Below, piece by piece: positions 26,505 through 36,235 of a DNA stretch of 64,000 nt. The notes under the pieces are model-generated. The model was given only the letters and a program-made list of their open reading frames with translations, searched no databases and had not been told where the DNA came from. The DNA lies in the NCBI GenBank assembly GCA_013791885.1, contig VMSZ01000038.1, positions 1-64,000 of the forward strand. Direction: 5' to 3'. The DNA comes from Sulfurimonas sp. GTDB lineage: Bacteria > Campylobacterota > Campylobacteria > Campylobacterales > Sulfurimonadaceae. Position 1 is the first letter of the stretch. Every line of letters begins with the position of its first letter. The position numbers were made by a program, and so were the translations under genes.

Positions 26505-28637
26505 ATGTTAAAATCACTTTTCTCCGGCGTATCTGGACTGCAATCCCACCAAATTGCAATGGACGTTGAATCAAATAATATTGCCAATGTTAATACGGTA
26601 GGTTTTAAATACTCTCGTGCCAACTTTTCAGACCTCTTGGCTCAAACGCAGGCTATCGCCACAGCTCCTCAAGGGCAGCTTGGCGGTAAAAATCCTGTGC
26701 AGGTAGGACTTGGTTCTACGGTCAGCTCTATGACGCGTATCTTCTCTCAGGGTTCTATCCAAAATTCTGATAAAAACACGGACGTTGCTATTCAAGGGGA
26801 TGGTTTTTTCATTATTTCTCCAGATGGCGGTAATACTTACAAATACACACGTGCAGGTGACTTCAAGTTCGATGCGGGCGGAAACTTTGTAGATAATAAC
26901 GGTTATATCGCTCAAGGCTGGTTGCGAGATCCTGATACAGGAAAAGTAGATTCAACAGCACCAATCACCAACATCAATATTGCTCCAGGACTCACAACAC
27001 CGGCAAGTCCAACAGCAGAAGTTGTCCTCAAAGCCAACCTTAATTCAGGACCGCTTGTAGCAAGTTACTCTGCTGCATATCCAATTTCTTCAACTGCTGG
27101 AACTACAGAGCCTGCAGCAACAAACGCAACGGGTTATGCTGTTGATTCTGGTGATATCGGAGTTATGTTTAATGAAGTTGGGGAAGCTTTTTCACTTCAA
27201 AAAGGTCAAGGTATGTGGGCCTCGTTTAAAACGGCAACACTAACTGCTCCAGGTGCGGTGACATCTCCAGGTAATTTGGATATTACTTTTAATGTTGATC
27301 CAGAGCTAAATATCACTGGAAATGCTGTAAATATTACGGCAACGGGTGGAGCAACAGCAGCTGAGAGTGCGAATATATTTGTTTCAGCAATTAATGCAAA
27401 AACTGCTATTACAGGGGTAAGCGCAGCTGTAGATGCAGGAGGAGTCATTACTTTAACTAATACAAATGCTTCTGATACAGCTTCTCATAATATTGATATT
27501 ACAGTAGGTGGTGCAGATACGAGTGGATTCGTTACGGATGCTGTTACAACGGCACATAGATATCTTTATGATCCTTCAGCATCTTTAAATATCCTTGGCG
27601 GAACGAAAACATTTACACAAATGGCTGATTTGAGAAGTTATTTGCAAGTTGAAGCACGGGAACAGGCTACTCCGGGTGGAGGTACAAATGGTATTACTGT
27701 AGAAGTGAATGATGCAGGAAAATTTGTAGTGCAAAACAGTACAAATACGGGTGATGATTATGACATGAACCTTAGAATCACTGGTTATACGAATCAAACA
27801 ACGGGAAGTATTGTTCCTGAGAACACTCGTTTTACTAGAAATATGGAAGCCCTAAATGCAGCTATTCCTGCGGGAAGTGCCGGTAAAGCACTGTCTCAGA
27901 GTTTTAATGCGGCAACACACTCTAGTTCAATAGATATTTTTGACTCACTTGGTTCTAAGCATACGCTAAGAATGGAGTTCAGAAAAACTGCGGTCGATTT
28001 AACGACGGGAAGTACATGGAGTATGGTTGTAAACGTACCAAATCCGGCGGTAATCAGCACTTTAGACCCTGTAAATGAACTCTCGGGTTCTATCCGTTTT
28101 AATAATGATGGTTCTCTTGCAACGTATGACCCGCAAACAATTTCCTTCTCAGGAAACAACGGTTCATCTCCAAACCAGCAAGTAAGCTTGAGTCTTGGTA
28201 CTGCAAATGCATTTGACGGGATGACAAGTTTTGATTCTCGTTCAGCTACTTCAGGTATCTCACAAGATGGTTTTACGGGTGGAGATTTAGTGGGAATCAG
28301 AATTGACCAGAGCGGTACTCTAGTCGGTTCATTCTCAAATGGCCGTTCTTTCGGTTTGGCTCAGATTGCCATGGCAAAATTTACCAACAATGAAGGTCTC
28401 TCAACTGAGGGCGGAAATGTTTATATTCAAACATCAAACTCCGGTGATCCTATCATTGGTACGGCAGCGACTGCAGGACGTGGATTCATTCAAAGTTCGG
28501 CACTTGAAGCTTCAAACGTAGACCTTTCACGTGCCCTTACACAGCTGATTATTATTCAGCGTGGTTTTCAGGCGAACGGTAAAACTATTACTACTTCAGA
28601 CCAATTACTTCAAACACTTATCGGCTTGAAACAGTAA
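26505..28637 (+). CDS. flgE: flagellar hook protein FlgE
   Basis: 710 residues, the main hook subunit. Seen: N-terminal MLKSLFSGVSGLQSHQIAMDVESNNIANVNTVGFKYSRANFSDLL, TDVAIQGDGFFIISPDGGNTYKYTRAGDF, a long variable surface-exposed middle (residues about 170-480) rich in A, T, G and N, and the C-terminal ALTQLIIIQRGFQANGKTITTSDQLLQTLIGLKQ. Campylobacterota FlgE is larger than the enterobacterial one (about 400), which this length fits. Own sigma-54 promoter and own terminator, so it is probably a single-gene unit with high expression. Confidence 0.95.
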   Translation: MLKSLFSGVSGLQSHQIAMDVESNNIANVNTVGFKYSRANFSDLLAQTQAIATAPQGQLGGKNPVQVGLGSTVSSMTRIFSQGSIQNSDKNTDVAIQGDGFFIISPDGGNTYKYTRAGDFKFDAGGNFVDNNGYIAQGWLRDPDTGKVDSTAPITNINIAPGLTTPASPTAEVVLKANLNSGPLVASYSAAYPISSTAGTTEPAATNATGYAVDSGDIGVMFNEVGEAFSLQKGQGMWASFKTATLTAPGAVTSPGNLDITFNVDPELNITGNAVNITATGGATAAESANIFVSAINAKTAITGVSAAVDAGGVITLTNTNASDTASHNIDITVGGADTSGFVTDAVTTAHRYLYDPSASLNILGGTKTFTQMADLRSYLQVEAREQATPGGGTNGITVEVNDAGKFVVQNSTNTGDDYDMNLRITGYTNQTTGSIVPENTRFTRNMEALNAAIPAGSAGKALSQSFNAATHSSSIDIFDSLGSKHTLRMEFRKTAVDLTTGSTWSMVVNVPNPAVISTLDPVNELSGSIRFNNDGSLATYDPQTISFSGNNGSSPNQQVSLSLGTANAFDGMTSFDSRSATSGISQDGFTGGDLVGIRIDQSGTLVGSFSNGRSFGLAQIAMAKFTNNEGLSTEGGNVYIQTSNSGDPIIGTAATAGRGFIQSSALEASNVDLSRALTQLIIIQRGFQANGKTITTSDQLLQTLIGLKQ

Positions 28638-28647
28638 TCTCTTCTCT

Positions 28648-28667
28648 GAGGCTCTCTTTGGAGCCTC
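28648..28667 (+). terminator. flgE terminator
   Basis: A perfect 7-bp stem GAGGCTC / GAGCCTC with a 6-base loop follows the flgE stop by 10 bases; a T-rich tail (TTCTTTTTTAT) comes a few bases later. Confidence 0.85.
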
Positions 28668-28694
28668 TCTCAATTCTTTTTTATCCTATTTTGC

Positions 28695-28700
28695 TATAAT
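28695..28700 (+). promoter_or_regulatory. purT -10 box
   Basis: TATAAT in the context GCTATAATTTTGCC, 28 bases before the purT ATG. The same TATAATTT-N-GC(C) form recurs before dnaG and at 47296 and 57150, which suggests a common extended downstream preference in this genome. Confidence 0.6.
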
Positions 28701-28727
28701 TTTGCCAATTATTCATAAGGGATTTCT

Positions 28728-29891
28728 ATGCAATTTTCTGCTCCACTTAAATCAAACTCAAAAAAAATAATGTTACTCGGTTCAGGCGAACTTGGAAGAG
28801 AAGTAGTTATTGAAGCTCAAAGATTAGGGCTTGAAGTTATTGCCGTAGACAGATACGAAAACGCACCTGCTCATCATGTGGCACACCGTGCTTATGTTGT
28901 CAATATGCAAAACAAAGAGGCTGTTTTAGAGATTATCCGTCGTGAAAAGCCTGACTATATTTTGCCTGAAATAGAAGCTATTTCTATTGAAGCGCTTTTT
29001 GCTGCAGAAGCTGAAGGTTTTAACGTTATACCAAACGCAGAAGCCGTAAACAAGACAATGAACAGAAAAAATATCCGTCGTTTTGCTGCTGAAGAGTTAG
29101 GTCTTAAAACAGGCCCTTATGAGTTTGTCAAAACACTCGAAGAGTTAAAAGCAGCAGCCGAGCGTATGGGTTTTCCTTGTGTTATTAAGCCTGTTATGAG
29201 CTCATCCGGGCATGGACAGAGTGTTGCAAAATCTGCAAAAGATATAGAAAAATCATGGGAAATGGCAAAAGAAGCTCGTGGGGATGCGAGCGAATTGATT
29301 GTTGAAGCGTTTGTAGATTTTGATTATGAAATAGCACTTTTAACAGCTAGAAACGGCAAGGAGACAATCTTTTGTGAACCTATCGGCCATGAGCAACGTG
29401 ATGGAGATTATGTTTTCTCTTGGCAGCCGATGCATATGAGTAAAATTGCAAAACAAAAAGCGCAGGATATGGCGAAGAAAATCACAGACGGTCTTGGCGG
29501 TCGCGGTCTTTTTGGTGTTGAGTTGTTTGTAAAAGGCGATGAGGTCTATTTCTCAGAAGTCTCTCCTCGCCCGCATGACACGGGAATGGTGACACTTATA
29601 ACTCAGTCTCAAAGTGAATTTGCTCTGCACCTTCGTGCCGTACTTGGTCTGCCTCTTGGCTTTACTTTTTACGGAGACGGAGCATCTGCTGCGTTTAAAT
29701 CTGAGGCACACAATTATGCTCCGGTAGTAAATGTAGATGATAGTCTCTTTAGTGAAAACAGCTTTGTGAGAATTTTTTCAAAACCGGAAGCACACAAGGG
29801 CAGACGTTTAGCAGTTGCTCTTGTATATGATCAAGTGGACGCTGCTTTGGCTCAGGCACGTGAAATGATTAAAAAAGTTAAAGACGCATAA
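28728..29891 (+). CDS. purT: formate-dependent phosphoribosylglycinamide formyltransferase
   Basis: ATP-grasp enzyme that formylates GAR with formate, ATP-dependent third step of purine synthesis. 387 residues. Seen: [47 protein letters not shown], the [16 protein letters not shown] segment, [20 protein letters not shown], the ATP-grasp loop [17 protein letters not shown], and [33 protein letters not shown]. Well conserved throughout. Followed three bases later by a 2-hydroxyacid dehydrogenase. Confidence 0.97.
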   Translation: MQFSAPLKSNSKKIMLLGSGELGREVVIEAQRLGLEVIAVDRYENAPAHHVAHRAYVVNMQNKEAVLEIIRREKPDYILPEIEAISIEALFAAEAEGFNVIPNAEAVNKTMNRKNIRRFAAEELGLKTGPYEFVKTLEELKAAAERMGFPCVIKPVMSSSGHGQSVAKSAKDIEKSWEMAKEARGDASELIVEAFVDFDYEIALLTARNGKETIFCEPIGHEQRDGDYVFSWQPMHMSKIAKQKAQDMAKKITDGLGGRGLFGVELFVKGDEVYFSEVSPRPHDTGMVTLITQSQSEFALHLRAVLGLPLGFTFYGDGASAAFKSEAHNYAPVVNVDDSLFSENSFVRIFSKPEAHKGRRLAVALVYDQVDAALAQAREMIKKVKDA

Positions 29892-29894
29892 TTC

Positions 29895-30821
29895 ATGAAA
29901 ATTGTTCTGCTGGACACACTTACATTTGGTGCGACGGACTTAAGCGGATTTAACGCGCTAGGAGAAGTTGAGGCGTACGCAACAACAGCTCCCGAGGAAG
30001 TTTTAAAACGCATAACAAACGCAGAGGTAGTCGTCACAAACAAAGTTGTTATAACTGAGGTGCATATGCAAAGCACTCCAAGTCTCAAACTCATTTGTGT
30101 GGCTGCGACGGGCACAAACAATGTCGACTTAAACGCAGCCAAACAAAGAAATATTCTTGTCAAAAATGTTGCGGGCTACTCTACGGACTCAGTTATTCAG
30201 CACACTTTTTCTATGCTTTTTTATCTCATCGGCCACTCAAAATATTATGATGAAGTTGTCAAAGACGGAACGTATTCGAGAAGTCCGATTTTTACAGATG
30301 TCTCAAAGCCTTTTTTTGAAGTCAAAGGTAAAAAATGGGGCATTATCGGGCTTGGGGAAATCGGACGCGGCGTTGCAAAGATTGCTTCTGCGTTTGGAGC
30401 AGAGCTTTGTTACTACTCAACAAGCGGAGCAAACAAAAACGCAGAGTATGAAAGTCTCACTCTTGAAGAGCTTTTAAAAACTTGTGACATCATCTCCATT
30501 CATGCGCCCTTAAATGAGAAAACGCAGAACCTTTTAGACTATGAACAGTTGTTACTATGCAAAGATGGAGCTCTCGTTTTAAACCTTGGACGCGGGGGAA
30601 TCATCAATGAAGAAGCGGTAGCACGCATTGTAGATGAGAAAAAAATTTCTTTTGGTTTAGATGTTCTTACAAAAGAGCCCATGAGTATTAACCATCCTTT
30701 TTTCTATGTGAAAAACAAAGAAAATTTATATGTGACACCGCACATAGCTTGGACTTCTGTTGAAGCGAGAGAGAAACTCATAGCGCAGACTATAGAGAAT
30801 ATAAAATCACTCAAAGAGTAA
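29895..30821 (+). CDS. D-2-hydroxyacid dehydrogenase (glycerate dehydrogenase-like)
   Basis: 308 residues of the NAD-dependent D-isomer 2-hydroxyacid dehydrogenase family. Seen: VAATGTNNVDLNAAKQRNILVKNVAGYSTDSVIQHTFSML, the Rossmann motif GIIGLGEIGRGVAKIASAFGAELCYYST, the arginine-bearing LVLNLGRGGIINEEAV, a glutamate in VLTKEPM, and the catalytic histidine in YVTPHIAWTS. Resembles hydroxypyruvate/glycerate dehydrogenases, which would feed serine metabolism, but the exact substrate is open. Likely in one transcript with purT and the YqaA-like gene. Confidence 0.88.
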   Translation: MKIVLLDTLTFGATDLSGFNALGEVEAYATTAPEEVLKRITNAEVVVTNKVVITEVHMQSTPSLKLICVAATGTNNVDLNAAKQRNILVKNVAGYSTDSVIQHTFSMLFYLIGHSKYYDEVVKDGTYSRSPIFTDVSKPFFEVKGKKWGIIGLGEIGRGVAKIASAFGAELCYYSTSGANKNAEYESLTLEELLKTCDIISIHAPLNEKTQNLLDYEQLLLCKDGALVLNLGRGGIINEEAVARIVDEKKISFGLDVLTKEPMSINHPFFYVKNKENLYVTPHIAWTSVEAREKLIAQTIENIKSLKE

Positions 30822-30828
30822 AAATCCT

Positions 30829-31233
30829 ATGCAAGAATTAGCACTTTTTTTCTCCGCGTTTCTTGCAGCAACCATTTTCCCGCTCTCTTCCGAAGTGACA
30901 TTTATTGCCGCTTTGGCAAACGATATGCCGTTTTTAAACGCAATGTTTTTCGCTTCGGCTGGAAATATTCTTGCCATCATTGCAAATTATTGGTTTGGGT
31001 ACTGGCTTTATGAAAAAACGAGAACAAAACTTGTATCTTCAAAAGTTGGAACAAAAAGTTTGGAGTATGGCCACAGGTATGGCTATTTCATTTTGCTTTT
31101 TTCATGGCTGCCTGTTTTGGGTGATCCGCTAACACTTGTTGCAGGTGTGTTACGTTTGCGGTTTGTTTGGTTTGTTTTAATAGCCGGAAGCTTAAGAGTT
31201 GCAAGATACTATTTTTTATCTCAGCTAGTTTAA
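30829..31233 (+). CDS. YqaA family membrane protein
   Basis: 134 residues. A small integral membrane protein of the DedA/SNARE-associated superfamily, YqaA branch: four hydrophobic segments, with the characteristic FPLSSEVTFIAALAN near the N-terminus, GNILAIIANYWFGYW, and the FSWLPVLGDPLTLVAGVLRL loop that holds the conserved G-D-P of the family. DedA relatives act in lipid carrier flipping; for YqaA the role is not settled. Follows the dehydrogenase gene by seven bases. Confidence 0.82.
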   Translation: MQELALFFSAFLAATIFPLSSEVTFIAALANDMPFLNAMFFASAGNILAIIANYWFGYWLYEKTRTKLVSSKVGTKSLEYGHRYGYFILLFSWLPVLGDPLTLVAGVLRLRFVWFVLIAGSLRVARYYFLSQLV

Positions 31234-31275
31234 TCATATTAGTGTAATATTTAGAAATTTTTTTAGAGGGTAGTT

Positions 31276-32895
31276 ATGAGAAGCGATGTATTAATCATAG
31301 GAGCCGGCGGAGCAGGTTTAGTTGCAGCTTTGAGTGCGAGTGAGGCTGGGGCAAAGGTGCGAGTGATTACCAAAGAGTACCCGACGCGTAGTCAGACTTC
31401 TATGGCTCAGGGCGGCATAAACGCAGCTCTTGGCAATGCAGGTGAAGACAGCGTGGAAGCGCACATCGCAAACACGATGAAGTCTGCTCATGGTCTTGCA
31501 AACGCAGAGGCTGTGAAATATTTATGCGAAGAGGCTCCAAAAGCCGTAGAATGGCTCGATAGTATCGGTGTTTGTTTTTCCCGAACAAAAGAGTCCAAAA
31601 TCGCTCAAAGAACTCTTGGCGGTGCATCGGCTCCCCGTGCCTGTTATGCTCAGGATTACACGGGCCTTAAAATTTTACACACGCTTTATGACAGATGTTT
31701 AGAGGCGGGTGTGGAAATACTGAGTGAGCGCTATCTCTTAAACTTCATTGTAAACCATGACCAGTATGATAAACCCTATACGGGCGGAGCAACTGTTTTA
31801 AATATCCAAACAGGAGAGGTTGAAATATACGAGAGTGCATCTGTTATTGTCGCAACAGGCGGTTACAGCCGCATTTATGACAAACACTCGACAAACTCAA
31901 CAAGCTCAACAGGCGATGGGATTGCCGCGGCAATCCGTGCAGGGGCAAGGCTGAGTGATATGGAGTTTGTACAGTTTCACCCGACAGCGCTTAAAAATTC
32001 TTCTATTCTTATTTCAGAGAGTGCCAGAGGTGCAGGCGGTCATCTTCTCAATTCTAAGGGCGAGCGTTTTACAAACGAGTTAGCTCCGCGCGATGAAGTG
32101 GCTCGTGCTATTCATGATGAGATAGCACGGGGGGAAGAGGTCTTTTTGGACATACGTCATTTGGGGGAGGCTTTCATAGACGAAGAACTTCCACAAGAGA
32201 GAAAACTCGCACGTCTGTATGAAAATGTAGACCCTGTGTATGACTTAATTCCTGTAAAACCAGCAGCACACTATACAATGGGCGGGATAGAAGTCGATAA
32301 AAACTCTCACTCAAAACTTAAAGGACTTTTTGCAGCAGGTGAATGTGCGAATCATAAGGTTCATGGGGCAAATCGTCTTGGCGGAAATTCTCTGCTTGAG
32401 CTTGTTGTTTTTGGAAAGCAGGCCGGTGCAAAAGCGGCAGAGTATGCAAAAAAGTTTGATAAAAAAATAGACAGTGCATACCATCATGCAAGCGCTAGTA
32501 ATTTTGTAACAGGCGTGAAATATTTTACAAATCAGATTGATTTTTACCAAAAACGCAGTTTTATCGGCAATATATTTTATAACAATGCAGGTATAAGCCG
32601 TGATGATATGGGACTTAAAGCTGTTCTTGGAGCTATTCGCCAGATTCAGCGAGAAATTCCTTTTATGGGACCAAAAGACAAATCTAAAATCTGCAATACG
32701 AATCTTGTAGAATTTATAGAGTTTGGAAATATGGTAGAGCTTAGCGAAATTATTTTGGTGTGTGCCATCAGCAGAAACGAAAGTAGAGGCGCGCACTTTA
32801 GAAGTGATATTCCGCAAGAAAATGACATAGCTTACAAAGCACACACCATAACTTGGAAAGAAGACGGCGTTTTATGTGCCGACTTTATGGAGTAG
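31276..32895 (+). CDS. succinate dehydrogenase/fumarate reductase-type flavoprotein
   Basis: 539 residues. FAD-dependent oxidoreductase interconverting succinate and fumarate or a related substrate. Seen: VLIIGAGGAGLVAAL, TRSQTSMAQGGINAALGN, FVQFHPTALKNSSILISESARGAGGHLLNSKGERF, the active-site HIS/ARG block ending HKVHGANRLGGNSLLELVVFG. The residue that in classical SdhA is the FAD-linking histidine (RSHT) is glutamine here (RSQT), so FAD is probably held non-covalently. There is no Tat signal, unlike the periplasmic MfrA. The Fe-S subunit gene follows at once; no membrane-anchor gene does. Confidence 0.85.
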   Translation: MRSDVLIIGAGGAGLVAALSASEAGAKVRVITKEYPTRSQTSMAQGGINAALGNAGEDSVEAHIANTMKSAHGLANAEAVKYLCEEAPKAVEWLDSIGVCFSRTKESKIAQRTLGGASAPRACYAQDYTGLKILHTLYDRCLEAGVEILSERYLLNFIVNHDQYDKPYTGGATVLNIQTGEVEIYESASVIVATGGYSRIYDKHSTNSTSSTGDGIAAAIRAGARLSDMEFVQFHPTALKNSSILISESARGAGGHLLNSKGERFTNELAPRDEVARAIHDEIARGEEVFLDIRHLGEAFIDEELPQERKLARLYENVDPVYDLIPVKPAAHYTMGGIEVDKNSHSKLKGLFAAGECANHKVHGANRLGGNSLLELVVFGKQAGAKAAEYAKKFDKKIDSAYHHASASNFVTGVKYFTNQIDFYQKRSFIGNIFYNNAGISRDDMGLKAVLGAIRQIQREIPFMGPKDKSKICNTNLVEFIEFGNMVELSEIILVCAISRNESRGAHFRSDIPQENDIAYKAHTITWKEDGVLCADFME

Positions 32896-33618
32896 ATGAT
32901 GAAAGTACAAGTAAAAAGATACACAATAGAGCCCGAAGTCAAAGAAGCCGTTTTAGAGTACGAAGTGGCGCTGGAAAACGCAACACTATTGGAAGTTTTA
33001 CAAGAGATAAAAACAAAACAGGATGCCTCCCTCTCCTTTTCAAGCGGCTGCAGAAGCAGTGTCTGCGGAAGCTGTTCTATGCGTGTTAACGGCAAAGAAG
33101 TTCTGGCGTGCAGTTACAAAGTAAAAGAGGGTGATGTTATTGAGCCGCTGAAAAATGTTCCTGTACTTCGCGACTTAGTTGTAGATATGAGCAAGGCCTA
33201 TGCGTTTAACGCAAAAGCAAAAGCGTGGCAGAATTCTCTCAGTCATGGTATTTCTTTGAGCCCAGAAGATGAGAAGATAAACGAAGTGCAGAGTGACTGT
33301 ATTTTATGCGGCTCATGTTACAGCGCTTGTCCGGTTTACAGCGTCAATGAAGAGTTTTTAGGACCTTTCACACTTACGAGAGTTTGGAAGTATGTGAGTG
33401 ACAAACGCGAAGACGATAGCAGTGCAAAACTTGCTGTTATACAAACAAATGGTGTTTGGGATTGCACCTTGTGTAATGAGTGCACGATTGTTTGTCCTCA
33501 AAATATTTCAAGCAAATCCGACATAGAAAAACTTCGTTCAAAATCTGTGATGGAGGGCTATGAAGACCCAAGTTTCGCTAACAGTTTTGGCGGTTTTGGC
33601 GGTGGTCTTACATTTTAA
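32896..33618 (+). CDS. succinate dehydrogenase/fumarate reductase-type iron-sulfur protein
   Basis: 240 residues. Seen: a plant-type [2Fe-2S] site CRSSVCGSCSMRVNGKEVLAC, then two ferredoxin-like sites, CILCGSCYSACPVY and CTLCNECTIVCPQ. In classical SdhB the last site is CHSIMNC and holds [3Fe-4S]; the extra cysteine here (CTLC) is the mark of the non-classical (type E) enzymes, where a second [4Fe-4S] is expected. Start codon directly abuts the SdhA-type stop. The HdrB-like or cytochrome b anchor expected next is absent; the next gene is yajQ. Confidence 0.88.
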   Translation: MMKVQVKRYTIEPEVKEAVLEYEVALENATLLEVLQEIKTKQDASLSFSSGCRSSVCGSCSMRVNGKEVLACSYKVKEGDVIEPLKNVPVLRDLVVDMSKAYAFNAKAKAWQNSLSHGISLSPEDEKINEVQSDCILCGSCYSACPVYSVNEEFLGPFTLTRVWKYVSDKREDDSSAKLAVIQTNGVWDCTLCNECTIVCPQNISSKSDIEKLRSKSVMEGYEDPSFANSFGGFGGGLTF

Positions 33619-33665
33619 CACTGAATGAGCAAGCCCATTCAGCGGCAGGGACAATTGTCTCTTGC
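33619..33665 (+). repeat. two-hairpin intergenic element, copy A
   Basis: Directly after the SdhB-type stop. First hairpin CTGAATG / CATTCAG, then GGCAGGGAC (33644-33652), then a second hairpin formed with GGGAC-AATT-GTCTC, flanked by GCA/TGC. Copy B at 47219-47273 has the same order and the same GGCAGGGAC with different stem bases that still pair. The remaining gap to yajQ (33666-33803) holds CCCCCT, a T/A-rich stretch and the yajQ -10 (TATAAT, 33768-33773). Confidence 0.6.
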
Positions 33666-33803
33666 AACCCCCTAAAGCTACGAAACACAAGTTTTTCGAG
33701 ATGAAATAACTCTCTTTTAGCTTACGGGCTAAAACACACTTCCTACTAACACACTTTCAAAATATGTTATAATCAAACTTATTGTTATAAAAAAGGGTTT
33801 AAA

Positions 33804-34301
33804 ATGGCTAAAGAATATTCGTTTGACATCAGTGCAAAAATAAATATGCAAAGCTTCAAAGATGCTATAAATCTCGTAGATAGGGAAGTTTCTAACCGTT
33901 ACGACTTTAAAGGCACTCCGTATGAAGTGACTTACAAAGAAAAAGATAAACTTTTGGTGTTAGTGGCTTCGAGTGATAATAAACTTGACGCACTCAAAGA
34001 TGTTGTTGTGGCAAAGCTTTTAAAGCAAGGCCTCTCTTCAAAAGTTTTGGATGAGCAAAAAGTTGAAGATGCAAGCGGCGGCACAAGAAAGGCAACTTTT
34101 AAGATAGTGGACTATATTGAGTCTAAAGAGGCTAAAAAAATCACTGCAGAGATAAAAAATCTTAAACTCAAAGTGAATGCGCAGATTGAAGGTGATTCCA
34201 TTCGTGTCAAGGGTGCAAAACTTGACGACTTGCAAGCTGTTATAGCGGCAATTCGCTCTATGGAGTGGGAAGCACCGCTCGTTTTTGAAAATATGAGATA
34301 A
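33804..34301 (+). CDS. yajQ: YajQ family nucleotide-binding protein
   Basis: 165 residues with the two tandem ferredoxin-like repeats of the family. Seen: MAKEYSFDISAKINMQSFKDAINLVDREVSNRYDFKGT at the start and AKKITAEIKNLKLKVNAQIEGDSIRVKGAKLDDLQAVIAAIR at the end. Relatives bind nucleic acids, and in Xanthomonas a YajQ protein binds c-di-GMP; that role here would be an inference, though c-di-GMP proteins are frequent in the window. Own -10 box upstream; a DNA-binding protein gene follows by nine bases. Confidence 0.94.
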   Translation: MAKEYSFDISAKINMQSFKDAINLVDREVSNRYDFKGTPYEVTYKEKDKLLVLVASSDNKLDALKDVVVAKLLKQGLSSKVLDEQKVEDASGGTRKATFKIVDYIESKEAKKITAEIKNLKLKVNAQIEGDSIRVKGAKLDDLQAVIAAIRSMEWEAPLVFENMR

Positions 34302-34310
34302 AGGTTTAAG

Positions 34311-34949
34311 ATGAGCAAAATGAGCGTAGCTGATGCGGCTGAGTATTTCGGCGTCTCCAAAGAGGCAATTCACAATAGAATCCGAAGAGGTTCTTTAGAA
34401 AGTGTTCTTGAGGGCGATATTAAGATGGTCTTGGTCGGTGCCAAACCGACTGTTTCTTCCCGTGCTCAGAGCAAAAAGCCTGCTGCGAACTTTGCGAATG
34501 ATAAATACTATCAGTTTTTAGAAGAACAAAACAGTAAACTTCAGGAGAAGGTAGAAAAACTTGAAGGGGAAACAAGAACGCTCAGAGACCAAAAAGAGCA
34601 GATGCTTATAGAAGAACGCATTAAAATAGAGCAGATTTACAGAGATAAAGATGAGCAGTTAAAAAGTATACTCAGTACCTTTCAAGCCCAGTTTATGCTT
34701 TCTCCCAAACAGGCTAAAAAAGAAGAAGATGATACGGCACTCGATGCTGAAATAGAAGATATTCCAAGCGAAAACAATACTATCTCTTTGCATAAATATC
34801 TCAAAGAGCAAGAGTTTTCAAAAAAGAGAATGAAAAAGATAAAAAGCAGATTCCAAAGCAGAGCTGAGAATGACAATAGAATTCTCAGCGTTGGGAAAAA
34901 GTACTATATAGATACATCAAAATATGATTACAGTGACCTGCTGGAATAG
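34311..34949 (+). CDS. helix-turn-helix protein with long coiled coil
   Basis: 212 residues. N-terminal MerR/excisionase-like HTH (MSVADAAEYFGVSKEAIHNRIRRGSLESVLEGDIKMVLVG), then a coiled coil of about 70 residues (FLEEQNSKLQEKVEKLEGETRTLRDQKEQMLIEERIKIEQIYRDKDEQLKSI), an acidic linker, and a basic C-terminal segment (SKKRMKKIKSRFQSRAENDNRILSVGKKYYIDTSKYDYSDLL). Architecture suggests a DNA-binding oligomer, a chromosome-organising or regulatory role being possible. Co-transcribed with yajQ by spacing. No named family recognised. Confidence 0.7.
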   Translation: MSKMSVADAAEYFGVSKEAIHNRIRRGSLESVLEGDIKMVLVGAKPTVSSRAQSKKPAANFANDKYYQFLEEQNSKLQEKVEKLEGETRTLRDQKEQMLIEERIKIEQIYRDKDEQLKSILSTFQAQFMLSPKQAKKEEDDTALDAEIEDIPSENNTISLHKYLKEQEFSKKRMKKIKSRFQSRAENDNRILSVGKKYYIDTSKYDYSDLLE

Positions 34950-34951
34950 TT

Positions 34952-36235
34952 TTAGTTAGTTTCTATTCTATTTCTGCCGCCGGCTTTTGCCATATAGAGT
35001 TCTCTGTCGACCATAAGAAGGTAGTCGTCGAGAAAGTTCTTTTTGTAGTAATGCTCAGGAACAATTTCCATCATCCCTATGCTTACCGTAGCTTTTATGA
35101 CTTTTTCCTCAAACTTTAAGGAACTTTCTTCAAAACTTTGACGGACTTTTTCTAAAACAGCGATTCCCTTCTCTTTGCTAATGGCCGGCAGCATAATGAT
35201 AAATTCTTCCCCGCCATAGCGGATAATAATGTCTGAGTTTCTGATATTTTTTTTGACTATATTAACAAAAGACTCCAAGACTTTATCTCCTGCAATGTGC
35301 CCGTAAGTATCATTAATCTCTTTGAAAAAATCCAAATCACACATAGCCAAAATGAATGGAGTGTGTGTAGCCAAGGAAAGCTCATATTGGCTTTCAAATA
35401 CACTTCTTAAAGCATGACGATTCAATGCTCCGGTCAAAGCATCTTTTGTGATTCTTTTATTCATAAGAATATTGTCAATAAGGGCAAGTTCCGTACCTAT
35501 ACTCAGAGAAATGAGTTCACATTTTTCAAGATAGTTGATAAGTACGTGCTGCTCTCCTTGGTCCATGTAGTCATAAATTTTTTTCGCAAAAAGGTGAAGA
35601 TTTTTATGCAGGTTTTCTATGGATTTATATTTGGAATTATTGTGTATGATTTTTTTGCCTTCTCCATGAAGCCAGAGACCAAAATCACACATAGTATCGT
35701 CAAGCTCTACAAAACCCTCTTTTTGCGAATGCTTAATTAAATTTGCAAGTTTACTGAGCCATACGAGGTGAGATTCGTAATGCATGATGATATTTTTTTC
35801 TACCAAGTCTGAAAGAGAGCTAATGCGTACATTGTTTGAAGAGATAAGTTTGTTTACATATTCCAAGAGATATGCATGAGCTACTCTGTTGTTAATTTTG
35901 TTAGTGATTTTGAGAAGCTCAACAACGTTTGAGTGTGCGGAGTGCTCTGACATTTTAGAAATAAGAAGACCTTTAAGCCCATATATCTCGTTTATGACGA
36001 TGACATAAGGAATTGCACAAGAAATTTTATAGATTGCAAGTGCTTCAAAAGCAAGCAAAAGCTCTTCTTCTTCAAAGGGAGCAGCTATGGTTTGAAGTAT
36101 ATTTTCATAGTATACGGGCGTATACGGCTTACCGTCCTCCGGAGAATATTCTATACAGGATGTATATTTGTCGATAAAATCTTCTAAAAGAACTTCACTT
36201 TGGTTTTTAAAAATATCGGAAAAATCATATATCAT
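34952..36235 (-). CDS. diguanylate cyclase with CZB-type zinc-sensing domain
   Basis: 427 residues. C-terminal GGDEF domain with intact active site (RYGGEEF, preceded by [23 protein letters not shown]), so c-di-GMP synthesis is expected. A middle domain (about 145-230) shows CZB features: [12 protein letters not shown], then [15 protein letters not shown], then ENLHKNLH, giving the H-C-H-H zinc pattern as in E. coli DgcZ, where zinc inhibits the cyclase. The N-terminal 130 residues are helical and unassigned, vaguely like a globin-type sensor ([17 protein letters not shown]). Overlaps the DUF1538 gene by four bases (ATGA), so both are one operon. Confidence 0.85.
   Translation of the reverse strand: MIYDFSDIFKNQSEVLLEDFIDKYTSCIEYSPEDGKPYTPVYYENILQTIAAPFEEEELLLAFEALAIYKISCAIPYVIVINEIYGLKGLLISKMSEHSAHSNVVELLKITNKINNRVAHAYLLEYVNKLISSNNVRISSLSDLVEKNIIMHYESHLVWLSKLANLIKHSQKEGFVELDDTMCDFGLWLHGEGKKIIHNNSKYKSIENLHKNLHLFAKKIYDYMDQGEQHVLINYLEKCELISLSIGTELALIDNILMNKRITKDALTGALNRHALRSVFESQYELSLATHTPFILAMCDLDFFKEINDTYGHIAGDKVLESFVNIVKKNIRNSDIIIRYGGEEFIIMLPAISKEKGIAVLEKVRQSFEESSLKFEEKVIKATVSIGMMEIVPEHYYKKNFLDDYLLMVDRELYMAKAGGRNRIETN

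Noticed and set aside
32311-32844. 177-residue minus-strand ORF inside the SdhA-type gene
   Set aside because: Lies wholly antisense to a conserved flavoprotein; its composition (F, K, I, C rich) is typical of a shadow frame.
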